The notes beneath the pieces are model-generated. The model was not told where the DNA came from. It did no database searches and worked only from the letters and a program-made list of their open reading frames with translations. A program made the position numbers and the translations under genes. Source: CAYRES01 sp964423425 (GTDB lineage Bacteria; Actinomycetota; Thermoleophilia; RBG-16-64-13). Taken from it: DNA of 64,000 nt. Shown one piece after another: positions 43,281-51,949 of this stretch (positions are counted from its first letter, which is position 1; each line of letters starts with the position of its first letter). Location of the stretch: NCBI GenBank assembly GCA_964423425.1, contig CAYRES010000003.1, positions 181,263 to 245,262 of the forward strand, written 5' to 3'.

Positions 43281-44681
43281 GTGTACGAAGCGCAGGTCGG
43301 CTCTGCTTCCGCCACCAGCACCGGTACAGTCGTTTCCGTGAGGGGCAGCGTCATCATTGCCCGCTTCACCGAAGGGCTGCCGCCCATCAACAGCAAGCTG
43401 GTCGCCGGTGAGAACGAGGAGATCGTGGCCGAAGTGGTCACACATCTCACCGCAGACATGGTGCAGAGTGTGGCACTCACACCCACTCAGGGCCTCGCCC
43501 GTGGCGCGGCCATCACCGATACCGGCGCTTCCCTGCTCGTCCCCGTGGGCGACGCCCTGCTCGGCCGGGTCTTCAACGTGTTCGGTGACACCATCGACGA
43601 ATTGGGGCCGGTAGAAGCACTCGAGTACCGCTCCATCCACCGCGACCCTCCCAACCTCACCAAACAGGTCACCCGTTCCGAGATCTTCCTCACCGGCATC
43701 AAGGCGGTCGACGTGCTGGCCCCGCTGGAGCGGGGCGGCAAAGCCGGTCTGTTCGGAGGCGCCGGTGTGGGCAAGACGGTACTGCTCACCGAGATGATCC
43801 ACAACGTGGTGGGCCAGTACGAGGGCACAAGCCTCTTCTGCGGCATCGGGGAGCGCTCCCGCGAGGGAGAGGAGCTCTACCGGGAGATGAAAGACGCCGG
43901 CGTGCTTCAGAACACGGTCATGATGTACGGGCAGATGAACGAACCGCCGGGAGCCCGCTTCCGAGTGGGGCACGCGGCGCTCACCATGGCGGAGTACTTC
44001 CGCGACGACGAGAAGAAGGACGTCCTGCTGCTCATCGACAACATCTTCCGCTTCATCCAGGCGGGCATGGAGGTGTCGGGGCTTCTGGGCGAGCTGCCCT
44101 CCCGAGTGGGCTACCAGCCCACACTGGCCACCGAGTTGGCCGAGCTGCAGGAACGCATCTGTAACACTGCGGAGGGTTCCATCACCTCACTCCAGGCCGT
44201 GTATGTGCCGGCCGACGACTTCACCGATCCTTCAGCGGTACACACATTCTCCCACCTCTCGGCCTCCATCGTCCTCTCGCGCAAGCGGGCCAGCGAGGGC
44301 CTCTACCCCGCCATCGACCCACTGCAGTCCGGTTCCAAGATGCTCGTGCCGCACGTGGTCGGCGAGAAACACTACCGGGTGGCCCAAGAGGTGCGGCGCA
44401 CCATCGCTAACTATGAAGAGCTGAAAGACATCATCGCCATGCTCGGCCTCGAAGAGTTGTCGCAGGACGACCGGCGCATCGTGTTCCGCGCCCGCCGGCT
44501 GGAGCGTTTCTTCACCCAGCCCTTCTTCACCACCGAGCAGTTCACCGGCTACGAGGGGCGCATGGTATCTCTCGACGACGCACTCGACGGCTGTGAGCGC
44601 ATACTCAACGATGAGTTCGCCAGTTATCCAGAGCAGTCCCTCTACATGGTAGGTACGGTCGACGAGGCGGAGATGCAATGA
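43281..44681 (+). CDS. atpD: N-type ATP synthase beta subunit
   Basis: A 466-residue catalytic F1 beta subunit. Walker A GGAGVGKT (159-166), GERSREGEELY (190-200), the DNIFRF segment of Walker B and the GRMPSAVGYQP-like loop, here LPSRVGYQP, are intact. It is the first gene of an operon in the order atpD-C-Q-R-B-E-F-A-G, which is the diagnostic order of N-ATPases, rather than atpBEFHAGDC of common F-ATPases. GTG 43281 follows a GGGGGG ribosome site. The 136-base leader after the upstream terminator includes a TTGACT hexamer (43197-43202) and a TATATT (43169-43174) that could form part of a promoter. Confidence 0.93.
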   Translation: MYEAQVGSASATSTGTVVSVRGSVIIARFTEGLPPINSKLVAGENEEIVAEVVTHLTADMVQSVALTPTQGLARGAAITDTGASLLVPVGDALLGRVFNVFGDTIDELGPVEALEYRSIHRDPPNLTKQVTRSEIFLTGIKAVDVLAPLERGGKAGLFGGAGVGKTVLLTEMIHNVVGQYEGTSLFCGIGERSREGEELYREMKDAGVLQNTVMMYGQMNEPPGARFRVGHAALTMAEYFRDDEKKDVLLLIDNIFRFIQAGMEVSGLLGELPSRVGYQPTLATELAELQERICNTAEGSITSLQAVYVPADDFTDPSAVHTFSHLSASIVLSRKRASEGLYPAIDPLQSGSKMLVPHVVGEKHYRVAQEVRRTIANYEELKDIIAMLGLEELSQDDRRIVFRARRLERFFTQPFFTTEQFTGYEGRMVSLDDALDGCERILNDEFASYPEQSLYMVGTVDEAEMQ

Positions 44682-45076
44682 ACCTGAAGGTCCTCCTGCC
44701 CACGGAGCTCTTGGTCGACGAAGAGGTCACCAAGCTCGCGGCCGAGGCGGAGAACGGAGCCTTCGGCATGCTTCCCCGTCACATCGATTTCGTGACCGTC
44801 TTGGTGCCGGGCATCCTCTCCTTCGCCACCGAGGACGAGCGGGAAGTCTTCATGGCCATCGACGAGGGCGTGTTGGTGAAGTGCGGACCCGACGTCACCA
44901 TTTCCACCCGCCGGGCGGTCGTGGGGCCCGATCTCGAGGGCCTGCACCAGACGGTCACCACCGAGTTCCGGCGCCGTGACGACAGGGAGAAGGCCACCCG
45001 TTCGGCCATCGCCAAACTCGAAGCCGGTTTTGTGCGACGTTTCCTCGACATGGGCAGGGCAGGCTATGGCAGCTGA
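44678..45076 (+). CDS. atpC: N-type ATP synthase epsilon subunit
   Basis: A 132-residue epsilon subunit: beta-sandwich with ENGAFGMLPRHIDFVTVLVPGIL and a charged C-terminal helical part (RRRDDREKATRSAIAKLEAGF). It lies directly after atpD with an ATGA overlap, as in other N-ATPase operons. It couples rotor and catalytic head. Length is normal. Confidence 0.88.
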   Translation: MNLKVLLPTELLVDEEVTKLAAEAENGAFGMLPRHIDFVTVLVPGILSFATEDEREVFMAIDEGVLVKCGPDVTISTRRAVVGPDLEGLHQTVTTEFRRRDDREKATRSAIAKLEAGFVRRFLDMGRAGYGS

Positions 45077-45494
45077 CGAACAGAAGCATCTCGACACCTC
45101 CGCCGCAGAAGACGCCGCCCAGGGAGAGAACTCGACACCGGGCACTCGCAGTGGGGAAGGCGGCATCGGGCGGGGGGGCACCGAGTCCGATGACTTCGTC
45201 ACCGTGGTGAAGAAGAAGGAGAAACTGCGCGCTCGTCGCCGCGAGCAGGGCGAGCAGAGCATCTGGTTCGGCATCGGCATGTATGGCGTGATCGGCTGGT
45301 CGGTGGCCATCCCCACACTCATTGGAGTGGGCCTCGGCTACTGGCTCGACCGGATATGGCCGGTGACCTTCTCTTGGACGCTCACTCTCATGGTCGTCGG
45401 GGTGGTCATCGGCTGCTTCAACGCCTGGTATTGGGTGTCCCGCCAGCGTCGCAAGATCGACGAGTTCGAGCAGCTGGACGATGACAACGACTGA
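45066..45494 (+). CDS. atpQ: N-type ATPase accessory membrane protein AtpQ (AtpI-like)
   Basis: A 142-residue protein with a charged N-terminal half and two membrane spans (about 78-100 and 105-125), the second after the GVGLGYWLDRIW segment found in AtpI-like proteins. Position after atpC and before atpR is that of AtpQ in N-ATPase operons. The N-terminal 60 residues (Ser/Gly/Glu-rich) are longer than usual. ATG 45066 overlaps atpC by 11 bases. Confidence 0.83.
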   Translation: MAADEQKHLDTSAAEDAAQGENSTPGTRSGEGGIGRGGTESDDFVTVVKKKEKLRARRREQGEQSIWFGIGMYGVIGWSVAIPTLIGVGLGYWLDRIWPVTFSWTLTLMVVGVVIGCFNAWYWVSRQRRKIDEFEQLDDDND

Positions 45495-45840
45495 CGTCCT
45501 CTACCTCGTACTCGCCTTCACCGCCGGGCTCGGGCTTGCGGGACTCCATTTCGCCGGCCTCTGGCTCACCATCTCCAGGTTGCCTCAGAGTAAGCACCCC
45601 GGGCTGCTGATGATAGTGAGCCTCATCATCCGGCTGGGCATTACCCTCACAGCCATCTACTTCGTCATGGGAGGCCATTGGCAGCGCCTCCTGGCCTGCG
45701 TCGCCGGATTCCTCATCGGGCGCCTCGTCTGTGTGCGCATCTGGGGTCAGGGCGGGCAGGGCAAGACCCAAGAGAAAGCACGTGACCTCAACGACCACAC
45801 GGCGAATGCGGAGGCGGTAGCACATGGACATCACTCCTGA
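45481..45840 (+). CDS. atpR: N-type ATPase accessory membrane protein AtpR
   Basis: A 119-residue protein with three hydrophobic spans. Arg residues lie inside or at the ends of predicted spans (SLIIRLGITL, Arg51; FLIGRLVCVR, Arg81). N-ATPase AtpR is characterised by such conserved membrane Arg, proposed to contact the c-ring carboxylates. The Gln/Lys/His-rich tail follows. ATG 45481 overlaps atpQ by 14 bases and its stop overlaps atpB by 17 bases. Confidence 0.83.
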   Translation: MTTTDVLYLVLAFTAGLGLAGLHFAGLWLTISRLPQSKHPGLLMIVSLIIRLGITLTAIYFVMGGHWQRLLACVAGFLIGRLVCVRIWGQGGQGKTQEKARDLNDHTANAEAVAHGHHS

Positions 45841-46492
45841 TGCTCATGTCCTGTGGAGCGCAGGTTTCATCAAGATAAACGAGACGATGGTCTACACCTG
45901 GATCGTCATGGTGGTGCTGGTGGTGGGTTCGTGGCTGATCACCCGCCGCGTGACCTCCGGCACCAAGATACCCCGCTGGCAGAACCTGTTGGAGACGCTC
46001 GTCAACATCCTCCGCAATCAGATACGCGACATCAGCGAACAGCCGCCCGACCGCTATCTCCCCTTCCTCGGGTCGCTCTTCATCTTCATCCTCTTCGCGA
46101 ACATCATGGCCCCTATCCCGTTCTATCATTCACCCACGGGTTCTCTGTCCCTCACGGCCGCCCTGGCTCTCTGCGTCTTCTTCTCTGTGCCGGTGTACGG
46201 CATCTGGAAACGAGGTCCCATAGCCTACTTCAAGGCCTACATGGAACCGGTCTTCTTCATGGCCCCTCTCCACCTCATCAGTGAGGTGTCGCGCACGCTC
46301 TCACTCGCGCTGCGTCTTTTCGGCAACGTCATGAGTGAAGGCGTGATGGTCGCCATCCTGCTGAGCCTCGTGCCGATCATCCTGCCGGTCGTGTTCGAGA
46401 TGCTGGGACTGCTCTTGGGTTCCATCCAGGCGTACATCTTCTTCGTTCTGGCCACCGTGTACATAGGCGCCGCCACCAGCGGCGCTCACTAG
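45824..46492 (+). CDS. atpB: N-type ATP synthase a subunit
   Basis: A 222-residue a subunit with five to six spans. The essential stator Arg is in SLALRLFGNVMSEG (about Arg164). The preceding LHLISEVSR segment is standard in F-type a subunits. It forms the ion half-channels with the c ring. Length is close to the N-ATPase norm. Confidence 0.9.
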   Translation: MDITPDAHVLWSAGFIKINETMVYTWIVMVVLVVGSWLITRRVTSGTKIPRWQNLLETLVNILRNQIRDISEQPPDRYLPFLGSLFIFILFANIMAPIPFYHSPTGSLSLTAALALCVFFSVPVYGIWKRGPIAYFKAYMEPVFFMAPLHLISEVSRTLSLALRLFGNVMSEGVMVAILLSLVPIILPVVFEMLGLLLGSIQAYIFFVLATVYIGAATSGAH

Positions 46493-46553
46493 CTGTAGCA
46501 AAGAGGAGACGGGTCAAGTAGGGCACCAACAAGCGGAAGGAGTAGGAGTCGGA

Positions 46554-46823
46554 ATGGATGCCATAGGAATCATCGGTCTCACATCGCTCGCGGTAGCAGG
46601 TCTCACCATCGCCATAGGTGCTATCGCGCCCGCCATGGCCCAGGCCAAATCGATCACACAGGCGCTCGCTTCCATTGCCCAGCAGCCGGACGAGGCCGGC
46701 ACCATCTCGCGTACACTCTTCGTGGGCTTGGCCATGATCGAGTCGCTCGCCATCTACTGTTTCGTGATCTCAATCATTGTCATCTTTGTGAACCCGTTCT
46801 GGAACGTAGTGAGCGGCGGCTAG
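46554..46823 (+). CDS. atpE: N-type ATP synthase c subunit with sodium ligands
   Basis: An 89-residue hairpin of two helices. Aligning by the QQP loop with the Ilyobacter tartaricus c subunit, Gln30 corresponds to Gln32, Glu63 to Glu65, Ser64 to Ser66 and Tyr68 to Tyr70, all sodium ligands or supports; Pro26 matches the helix-1 Pro. The Thr67 position is Leu65. Most N-ATPases have Glu or Gln at the helix-1 position; here it is Gln. This set favours sodium over proton transport. Preceded by a 61-base gap with GGAAGGAG-type sites. Confidence 0.9.
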   Translation: MDAIGIIGLTSLAVAGLTIAIGAIAPAMAQAKSITQALASIAQQPDEAGTISRTLFVGLAMIESLAIYCFVISIIVIFVNPFWNVVSGG

Positions 46824-46853
46824 TAGCCAACCACATCGAAAGAGGATGCTGCC

Positions 46854-47633
46854 GTGCTAATCGACTGGTTCACAGTTGTAGCTGAACTCATCAACTTCCT
46901 GATCCTGTTCCTGCTGCTCAAGCGTTTCTTGTTCAAGCCTGTCGTCAACGCTATGGACAAACGTGAGGCGATGATCGCCAATCGTCTCAATGAAGCAGAG
47001 AGAAGCCTCGAGGAAGGTGAACGGGTCAAGAGCGAGTATGAGCAGATGCAGGCACGCATTCAGCGGGAGCATGAGGAGTTGATGACCGAGGCCCATCGCC
47101 AAGCCGAACAGCGCCGCAAGGAACTCACCGATCAGGCAGCGGCCGAAGTCACCGCTCTCGAGCAGCGGTGGCACGAAAGTATTGAGCGCGAGAGAGAGGC
47201 GTTTGCCCGCGACCTGTCTCAGCGGGCGGGCGAGAAGGTCTGCAGCATTGCCCGCCTCGCCCTCGCCGACTTGGCCGGCGAAGATCTCGAAGAGCACATC
47301 GCCGCTGTCTTCGTCGAGCGAATCCATCAGCTTCCTGAGGCCAAGAGCCGCCGCATCAAGGAGGCCATCCGGCGCTCAGATCATCGTGTCACCATCACGA
47401 GTTCGTTCCCGCTCACAGATGAGGGCCGAGACAGTATCCGCGACTCACTGAGGCGATTGGTGGGCCGAGACGTGGACGTCGCCTTCGGCACCTCAGCAAG
47501 TGTCGTGTGTGGCATCGACATGCGTGCACAGGAGTATAAACTGGCCTTCAGCCTGGGCGACTATCTCGAGCGGCTCCAAGCCGAACTCGAGGTTGAACTC
47601 CAGGAGGAGAGCATCGTCCGCCAAGGGGGGTGA
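46854..47633 (+). CDS. atpF: N-type ATP synthase b subunit with delta-like C-terminus
   Basis: A 259-residue stator protein. One N-terminal membrane span (about 5-28), a long charged coiled coil (30-150), then a region (about 170-250) resembling the delta subunit C-terminus: VTITSSFPLTDEGRDSIRDSLRR and the final GDYLERLQAELE. Ordinary b subunits are about 160 residues. There is no separate atpH in the operon, so this b-delta form would supply the delta contact to alpha. GTG 46854 starts it; its stop overlaps atpA as GTGA. Confidence 0.88.
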   Translation: MLIDWFTVVAELINFLILFLLLKRFLFKPVVNAMDKREAMIANRLNEAERSLEEGERVKSEYEQMQARIQREHEELMTEAHRQAEQRRKELTDQAAAEVTALEQRWHESIEREREAFARDLSQRAGEKVCSIARLALADLAGEDLEEHIAAVFVERIHQLPEAKSRRIKEAIRRSDHRVTITSSFPLTDEGRDSIRDSLRRLVGRDVDVAFGTSASVVCGIDMRAQEYKLAFSLGDYLERLQAELEVELQEESIVRQGG

Positions 47634-49201
47634 TTCTGGTAAACGGTGAAGCGAGAGACGAGCTTAATCACGTGCTCGAGGGTGTCATGTCTGCCACCGA
47701 CAGCGCCCTGGGCAGACAACGGGCGGACTTGAGACTCCAAGAGATCGGAACCGCCACGTTCATCGGCAAGGGGGTGGCGCTCATCCAGGGCCTGCCCGAA
47801 GTCCGTTCCGAGGAGCTGGTGACGTTTCCGGGTGGCCTGAACGGGATGGCCTTCAACCTCGACCCGGAAGAGGTGGGTGTCATCCTCCTCGACCGCAACG
47901 AGCAACTGGCCGCGGGTTGTGAGGTAACCCGCACCGGCCGCGTGCTCGACGTTCCTGTTGGTGAGGGCTTGGTGGGCAGGGTGATCGACGCACTCGGCCG
48001 CCCACTGGACGGCAAAGGTCCGGTCATCACCTCCGAGCGTATGCCTTTGGAGCGCCCCGCTCCTCCCATCATGCATCGTGACCCGGTCACGGTGCCGCTC
48101 GAGACCGGCCTCAAGGTCATCGACGCACTCATTCCCATAGGCCGAGGTCAGCGCGAGCTGATCCTCGGCGACCGCCAAACCGGTAAGACGGCCATCGCCG
48201 TCGACACCATGATCAATCAACACGACAAGGACGTCCTCTGCATCTACTGCGCCGTGGGCCAGCGGGCGGCCAGCGTGGCCAAAGTCATCGCCGACCTGCG
48301 CGAGCACGATGCGCTCGACTACTGCATCATCGTGGTCGCCGCCGGCGAGGACACACCCGGCCTGCAGTACATCACACCATATGCGGCCACTGCCATGGGC
48401 GAATATTTCATGGAGAAGGGCCGCGACGTTCTTGTCATCTACGACGACCTCACCCGTCATGCCCGCGCCTACCGCGAGCTGTCACTGCTGCTACGCCGCC
48501 CACCCGGCCGCGAGGCCTTCCCGGGCGACATCTTCTACATCCATTCCCGCCTACTGGAGCGTTCCACCCACCTCCGCGAGGAGTACGGAGGCGGCTCGCT
48601 CACAGCCCTCCCAGTTGTGGAGACCGAAGCCCAGAACGTGTCCGCGTACATCCCCACCAACCTCATCTCCATCACCGACGGCCAGATATACCTGTCGCCC
48701 GATCTCTTCTCGAAGGGCATCCTGCCCCCGGTCGACGTCGGCCGCTCGGTATCACGTGTGGGCGGCAAGACCCAGCTGCCGGCATATCGTCTGGTGGCCG
48801 CCGACCTGCGTCTCTCCTACTCGCAGTTCGAAGAGATGGAGACCTTCGCCCGCTTCAGCACTCAGCTCGACGCCGAGACCCTCCGCCTCATCGGCCGAGG
48901 CCGCCGTGTGCGCGAGATCCTCAAGCAAGACCAGTACAAGCCCTTGTCGGCTTCAGCGCAGATAGCCTCGCTCATGGCCGTCAACAATGCCCTCCTCGAC
49001 GAAGTGCCCGTGGAGGACGTACGGAAGATGGAGGATGCACTGCAGGAAGCCGTGACCAGCCGGTTGCCCGAGATATGCGGGCGTATCCAGTCCGGCGAGA
49101 AGCTGAACAAGGAAGATCAGCAGAGCATCCTGCGCAGGATCGAAGAAGTCGTCATGGCCACCCTGCCGGAAGAGCAATATGGAGACAGCGGAACAGCTTA
49201 A
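47630..49201 (+). CDS. atpA: N-type ATP synthase alpha subunit
   Basis: A 523-residue non-catalytic nucleotide-binding alpha subunit. Walker A GDRQTGKT (180-187), YCAVGQRAASVAKV, and PGREAFPGDIFYIHSRLLER are family landmarks; the C-terminal helical domain is intact. GTG 47630 overlaps the atpF stop as GTGA. Its end overlaps atpG by 23 bases. Confidence 0.93.
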   Translation: MILVNGEARDELNHVLEGVMSATDSALGRQRADLRLQEIGTATFIGKGVALIQGLPEVRSEELVTFPGGLNGMAFNLDPEEVGVILLDRNEQLAAGCEVTRTGRVLDVPVGEGLVGRVIDALGRPLDGKGPVITSERMPLERPAPPIMHRDPVTVPLETGLKVIDALIPIGRGQRELILGDRQTGKTAIAVDTMINQHDKDVLCIYCAVGQRAASVAKVIADLREHDALDYCIIVVAAGEDTPGLQYITPYAATAMGEYFMEKGRDVLVIYDDLTRHARAYRELSLLLRRPPGREAFPGDIFYIHSRLLERSTHLREEYGGGSLTALPVVETEAQNVSAYIPTNLISITDGQIYLSPDLFSKGILPPVDVGRSVSRVGGKTQLPAYRLVAADLRLSYSQFEEMETFARFSTQLDAETLRLIGRGRRVREILKQDQYKPLSASAQIASLMAVNNALLDEVPVEDVRKMEDALQEAVTSRLPEICGRIQSGEKLNKEDQQSILRRIEEVVMATLPEEQYGDSGTA

Positions 49202-50126
49202 GCGACAGATCGAGAGCGCCCAGAACCTGCGGGATCTGGTGGGCACCATGAAGATGCTGGCGGTGACCAACATCCGCCGGTATCAGGAAGCCGTCGACGC
49301 GCTGGGCAACTACTTCGGCGTCATAGAGCAGGGTCTCCAGATCGCGCTGTCGAAGACGCGCGCAGCTCCCACCACCTGGGAGCTGCCGGCGGCCAAGGAA
49401 GAGCATGATCTGGCCGTGGTCCTGTTCGGCTCCGACCAAGGCCTCTGCGGCCGCTTCAACGAGCAGATCGTCGACCATTTCCAAGAGACGCTTCGCTATA
49501 CCTTCAACGGGCAGAAGCCCGCACGCGTGCTCTGCATCGGCATGCGGCCGGCTCTACTCCTCGGAAACGCCGGCTTCCACGTCGACCGGGAATTCGCCGT
49601 ACCCGGGTTTCCCACCGGCGTCACGCGCGTCATCCAGGAGATCGTCTTCACCGTGGAAGAATGGGTGTCGACCGAAAACATCCAAAAGGTACACATCTTC
49701 CACAATGAACTCATCCGCGGCTCCTTCTATCGCCCAAACGACCTCAAACTCCTACCGCTCGACGCGGATTGGTTCACCCGGTACGAAGAGAAGGAATGGC
49801 CCAACAAGCGTGTCATTCCCACCTTCACCATGGACGCGGAGGAGTTGGTCTCCTCGCTCGTGCTGCAGTACTTCTTCTTCTCGCTCTACCGCTCCGCCGT
49901 CGAATCACTTGCCAGCGAGAACGCCGCCCGCCTCATGTCCATGCAGGCGGCCGAGAAGAACATCGAGGAACGCTTGGAGGAGCTCAAGATGACGGCCAAT
50001 CAGGTCCGTCAGAACTCCATCACGGCCGAACTCCTCGACATCGTCGGTGGCTACGAAGCCCTTGGCGGCAACAAGATGAAGCTTCCCGAGCCGGAAGGCG
50101 GCGCCTGCCGCCTTCCGGCCGGCTAG
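49179..50126 (+). CDS. atpG: N-type ATP synthase gamma subunit
   Basis: A 315-residue central-stalk gamma subunit. N-terminal coiled coil (LKRQIESAQNLRDLVGTMKMLA), Rossmann-like middle including VVLFGSDQGLCGRFN, and a C-terminal helix (LMSMQAAEKNIEERLEELK). The C-terminal tail after YEALGG is longer than usual. Last gene of the operon; a GC-rich 17-bp hairpin follows 2 bases after the stop. Confidence 0.9.
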   Translation: METAEQLKRQIESAQNLRDLVGTMKMLAVTNIRRYQEAVDALGNYFGVIEQGLQIALSKTRAAPTTWELPAAKEEHDLAVVLFGSDQGLCGRFNEQIVDHFQETLRYTFNGQKPARVLCIGMRPALLLGNAGFHVDREFAVPGFPTGVTRVIQEIVFTVEEWVSTENIQKVHIFHNELIRGSFYRPNDLKLLPLDADWFTRYEEKEWPNKRVIPTFTMDAEELVSSLVLQYFFFSLYRSAVESLASENAARLMSMQAAEKNIEERLEELKMTANQVRQNSITAELLDIVGGYEALGGNKMKLPEPEGGACRLPAG

Positions 50127-50127
50127 C

Positions 50128-50167
50128 ATGGCCGCGCCCCCGGGCCACGGCCCGGGGGCGCGGCCAT
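50128..50167 (+). terminator. hairpin ending the ATP synthase operon
   Basis: ATGGCCGCGCCCCCGGG pairs perfectly with CCCGGGGGCGCGGCCAT around a short CCACGG loop. It starts 2 bases after the atpG stop. No U-tract, as with other hairpins in this window. Confidence 0.75.
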
Positions 50168-50409
50168 CGTGGCAGAGCACGGCCCCCGTCGACCGCCCGT
50201 CGGCCTCAGCCGTCGTCGCGCCGTTACCTACCCTGCCGCCATCCGTTGCATTGAGAGTAGTGCTCCCCAGAGCACTGGGTTGAGGTTCCCTGCCCACTTT
50301 CGAGCAAGAAGCTCAAGGTATGGCGCTGAAGAGCCGATATACAAGGGCACGGACAACCCTTTATGAAGGTGTGCGGCTGACCAACGCGGCGCAACGAGGA
50401 GTCAGGAAT

Positions 50410-51948
50410 ATGTTGACGCGCCTGCCACGCGCTCGAAATCGCTCCGAAGTCAAAGAGCGCGGCTTCACCCTGATTGAGATCATGGTGGCCGTGCTACTCC
50501 TGCTTGTCATGGCCGCAGGCTTCGTCCCTCTGTTCCTCACCGGACTCTCCCAGGCCAATTCCGCCCGCAACAAGAGCCTTGCCACCAACATCGCGCGGGA
50601 ACGCATGGAGCAGGTGCGCCAGCTGGACTACCGGGAGATCCAAGAAGACACGGCCGACCCGACCAACCCACTCAATTTGAGTCAGCGCTTCGGCACCACG
50701 ACGACCATCAGAGACATCACCTTCCTCATAGACTACAGTGTCGCCTCCACCAACTACCAGGGCGGGATCCTCAAAGAGGTCACCATCACCGTCGACTGGA
50801 ACCCTCCCCCCGTCTCCTCCCCGGCCGTTATCACCAGCCTCATCCACCAACAGTTCGTGGGGCCGCGCGGCTCCAAGCTGGAGTTCACTCCAAGTTTTGC
50901 GGACCCTGCCGGCACCCCGTTCAACCGGCTCATGGGATTCACGACCGCAACGTACGACGTAGCCGAAGTCGACTGGCACTTGGTTCTCGACAACCTGGAT
51001 CAAACCGGCATGAGCAAGAAGGACGTCTACATGCGCCTATACCTGCTGGACGATGGCGGCACCGCTTGGCCGCTGGGCCCGGAGAATCAAGACCACCGCA
51101 TCGACAACAACAGCATGTACTACACGCTCGACGGCAACGGCCGGGTGAACCGTGTCTACTTCACGTATCTCTTCGATGCATCAGCTATTCCCGACGGATA
51201 CTGGAACGCCAAGGCGGTTCTCTACAACCATTACGACGAACCCGGGAACATGTGGTCGCTGCGCGTACGCATTGAGAACGGAGCACCGGCCATGGCCACC
51301 GGCTTCACGGCAGAGGGCCAACCTGACAACGAATCCGTGCTCCTCACCTGGATACCGGGCCAAGAGAGGGATCGCGCCACCTGGGTCATACAGCGCGATT
51401 TCTGGATGGACGGCGCGTGGGCAAACGCCTGGGTGACAGTCACCGAAACGCTGTCTCCAAACCTGTACTCGTTCCTCGACACAGGAGACGTTGCCGCGAT
51501 GAGACCTCCTTGGGGAACACCCGAGGAGCCTCAATACTATCGTTACCAGATTTCGGCGGTCGACATAGGCGGCCTTCAGAGTTCTCCGGTAATCGCCGAG
51601 ACCATGCTGCCTCCGCCGCCGACCACGACCACTACCATAGAGGGTGAGACCACCACGACCACAGCCGCGGTGAGCACCACGACCACGACGGCAGCTTCCA
51701 CCACCACCACCATTCCCTCCACGGTGAACGTGCAGAACGCCACCAGCCGGCAGTGGAGCATCGCCATCAGAGACTCGAGCGGCACAACCGTACAGACGGG
51801 ATCGGTCAAGAACGGAAGAACATGGACCAGCGCCCCTCTCCCTGATGGTGACTACATGGTGACGGCCACTTTCGGCTCCACCACCAGAACGGCCACATTC
51901 CGCATTCCACTGCAATCGGGGTGGACTGTGCTCGTGCTGACATTCTGA
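50410..51948 (+). CDS. type IV prepilin-like protein with large ectodomain
   Basis: A 512-residue prepilin-like protein. A 20-residue basic leader ends at the prepilin peptidase site RGFTLIEIMVA (Gly before the N-methylated Phe), followed by the hydrophobic helix. Length is far above a major pilin: a long ectodomain holds a fibronectin-III-like portion (about 290-410), a Thr-rich linker (TTTTTIEGETTTTT) and a C-terminal beta domain. It may be a minor or tip pilin or adhesin. ATG 50410 has GGAG 8 bases upstream. First of three adjacent pilus genes. Confidence 0.83.
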   Translation: MLTRLPRARNRSEVKERGFTLIEIMVAVLLLLVMAAGFVPLFLTGLSQANSARNKSLATNIARERMEQVRQLDYREIQEDTADPTNPLNLSQRFGTTTTIRDITFLIDYSVASTNYQGGILKEVTITVDWNPPPVSSPAVITSLIHQQFVGPRGSKLEFTPSFADPAGTPFNRLMGFTTATYDVAEVDWHLVLDNLDQTGMSKKDVYMRLYLLDDGGTAWPLGPENQDHRIDNNSMYYTLDGNGRVNRVYFTYLFDASAIPDGYWNAKAVLYNHYDEPGNMWSLRVRIENGAPAMATGFTAEGQPDNESVLLTWIPGQERDRATWVIQRDFWMDGAWANAWVTVTETLSPNLYSFLDTGDVAAMRPPWGTPEEPQYYRYQISAVDIGGLQSSPVIAETMLPPPPTTTTTIEGETTTTTAAVSTTTTTAASTTTTIPSTVNVQNATSRQWSIAIRDSSGTTVQTGSVKNGRTWTSAPLPDGDYMVTATFGSTTRTATFRIPLQSGWTVLVLTF

Positions 51949-51949
51949 A

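Noticed and set aside
50168..50409. c-di-GMP riboswitch before the pilus genes
   Set aside because: A short AGTGCTC/GAGCACT hairpin exists but none of the conserved GEMM bases are present.
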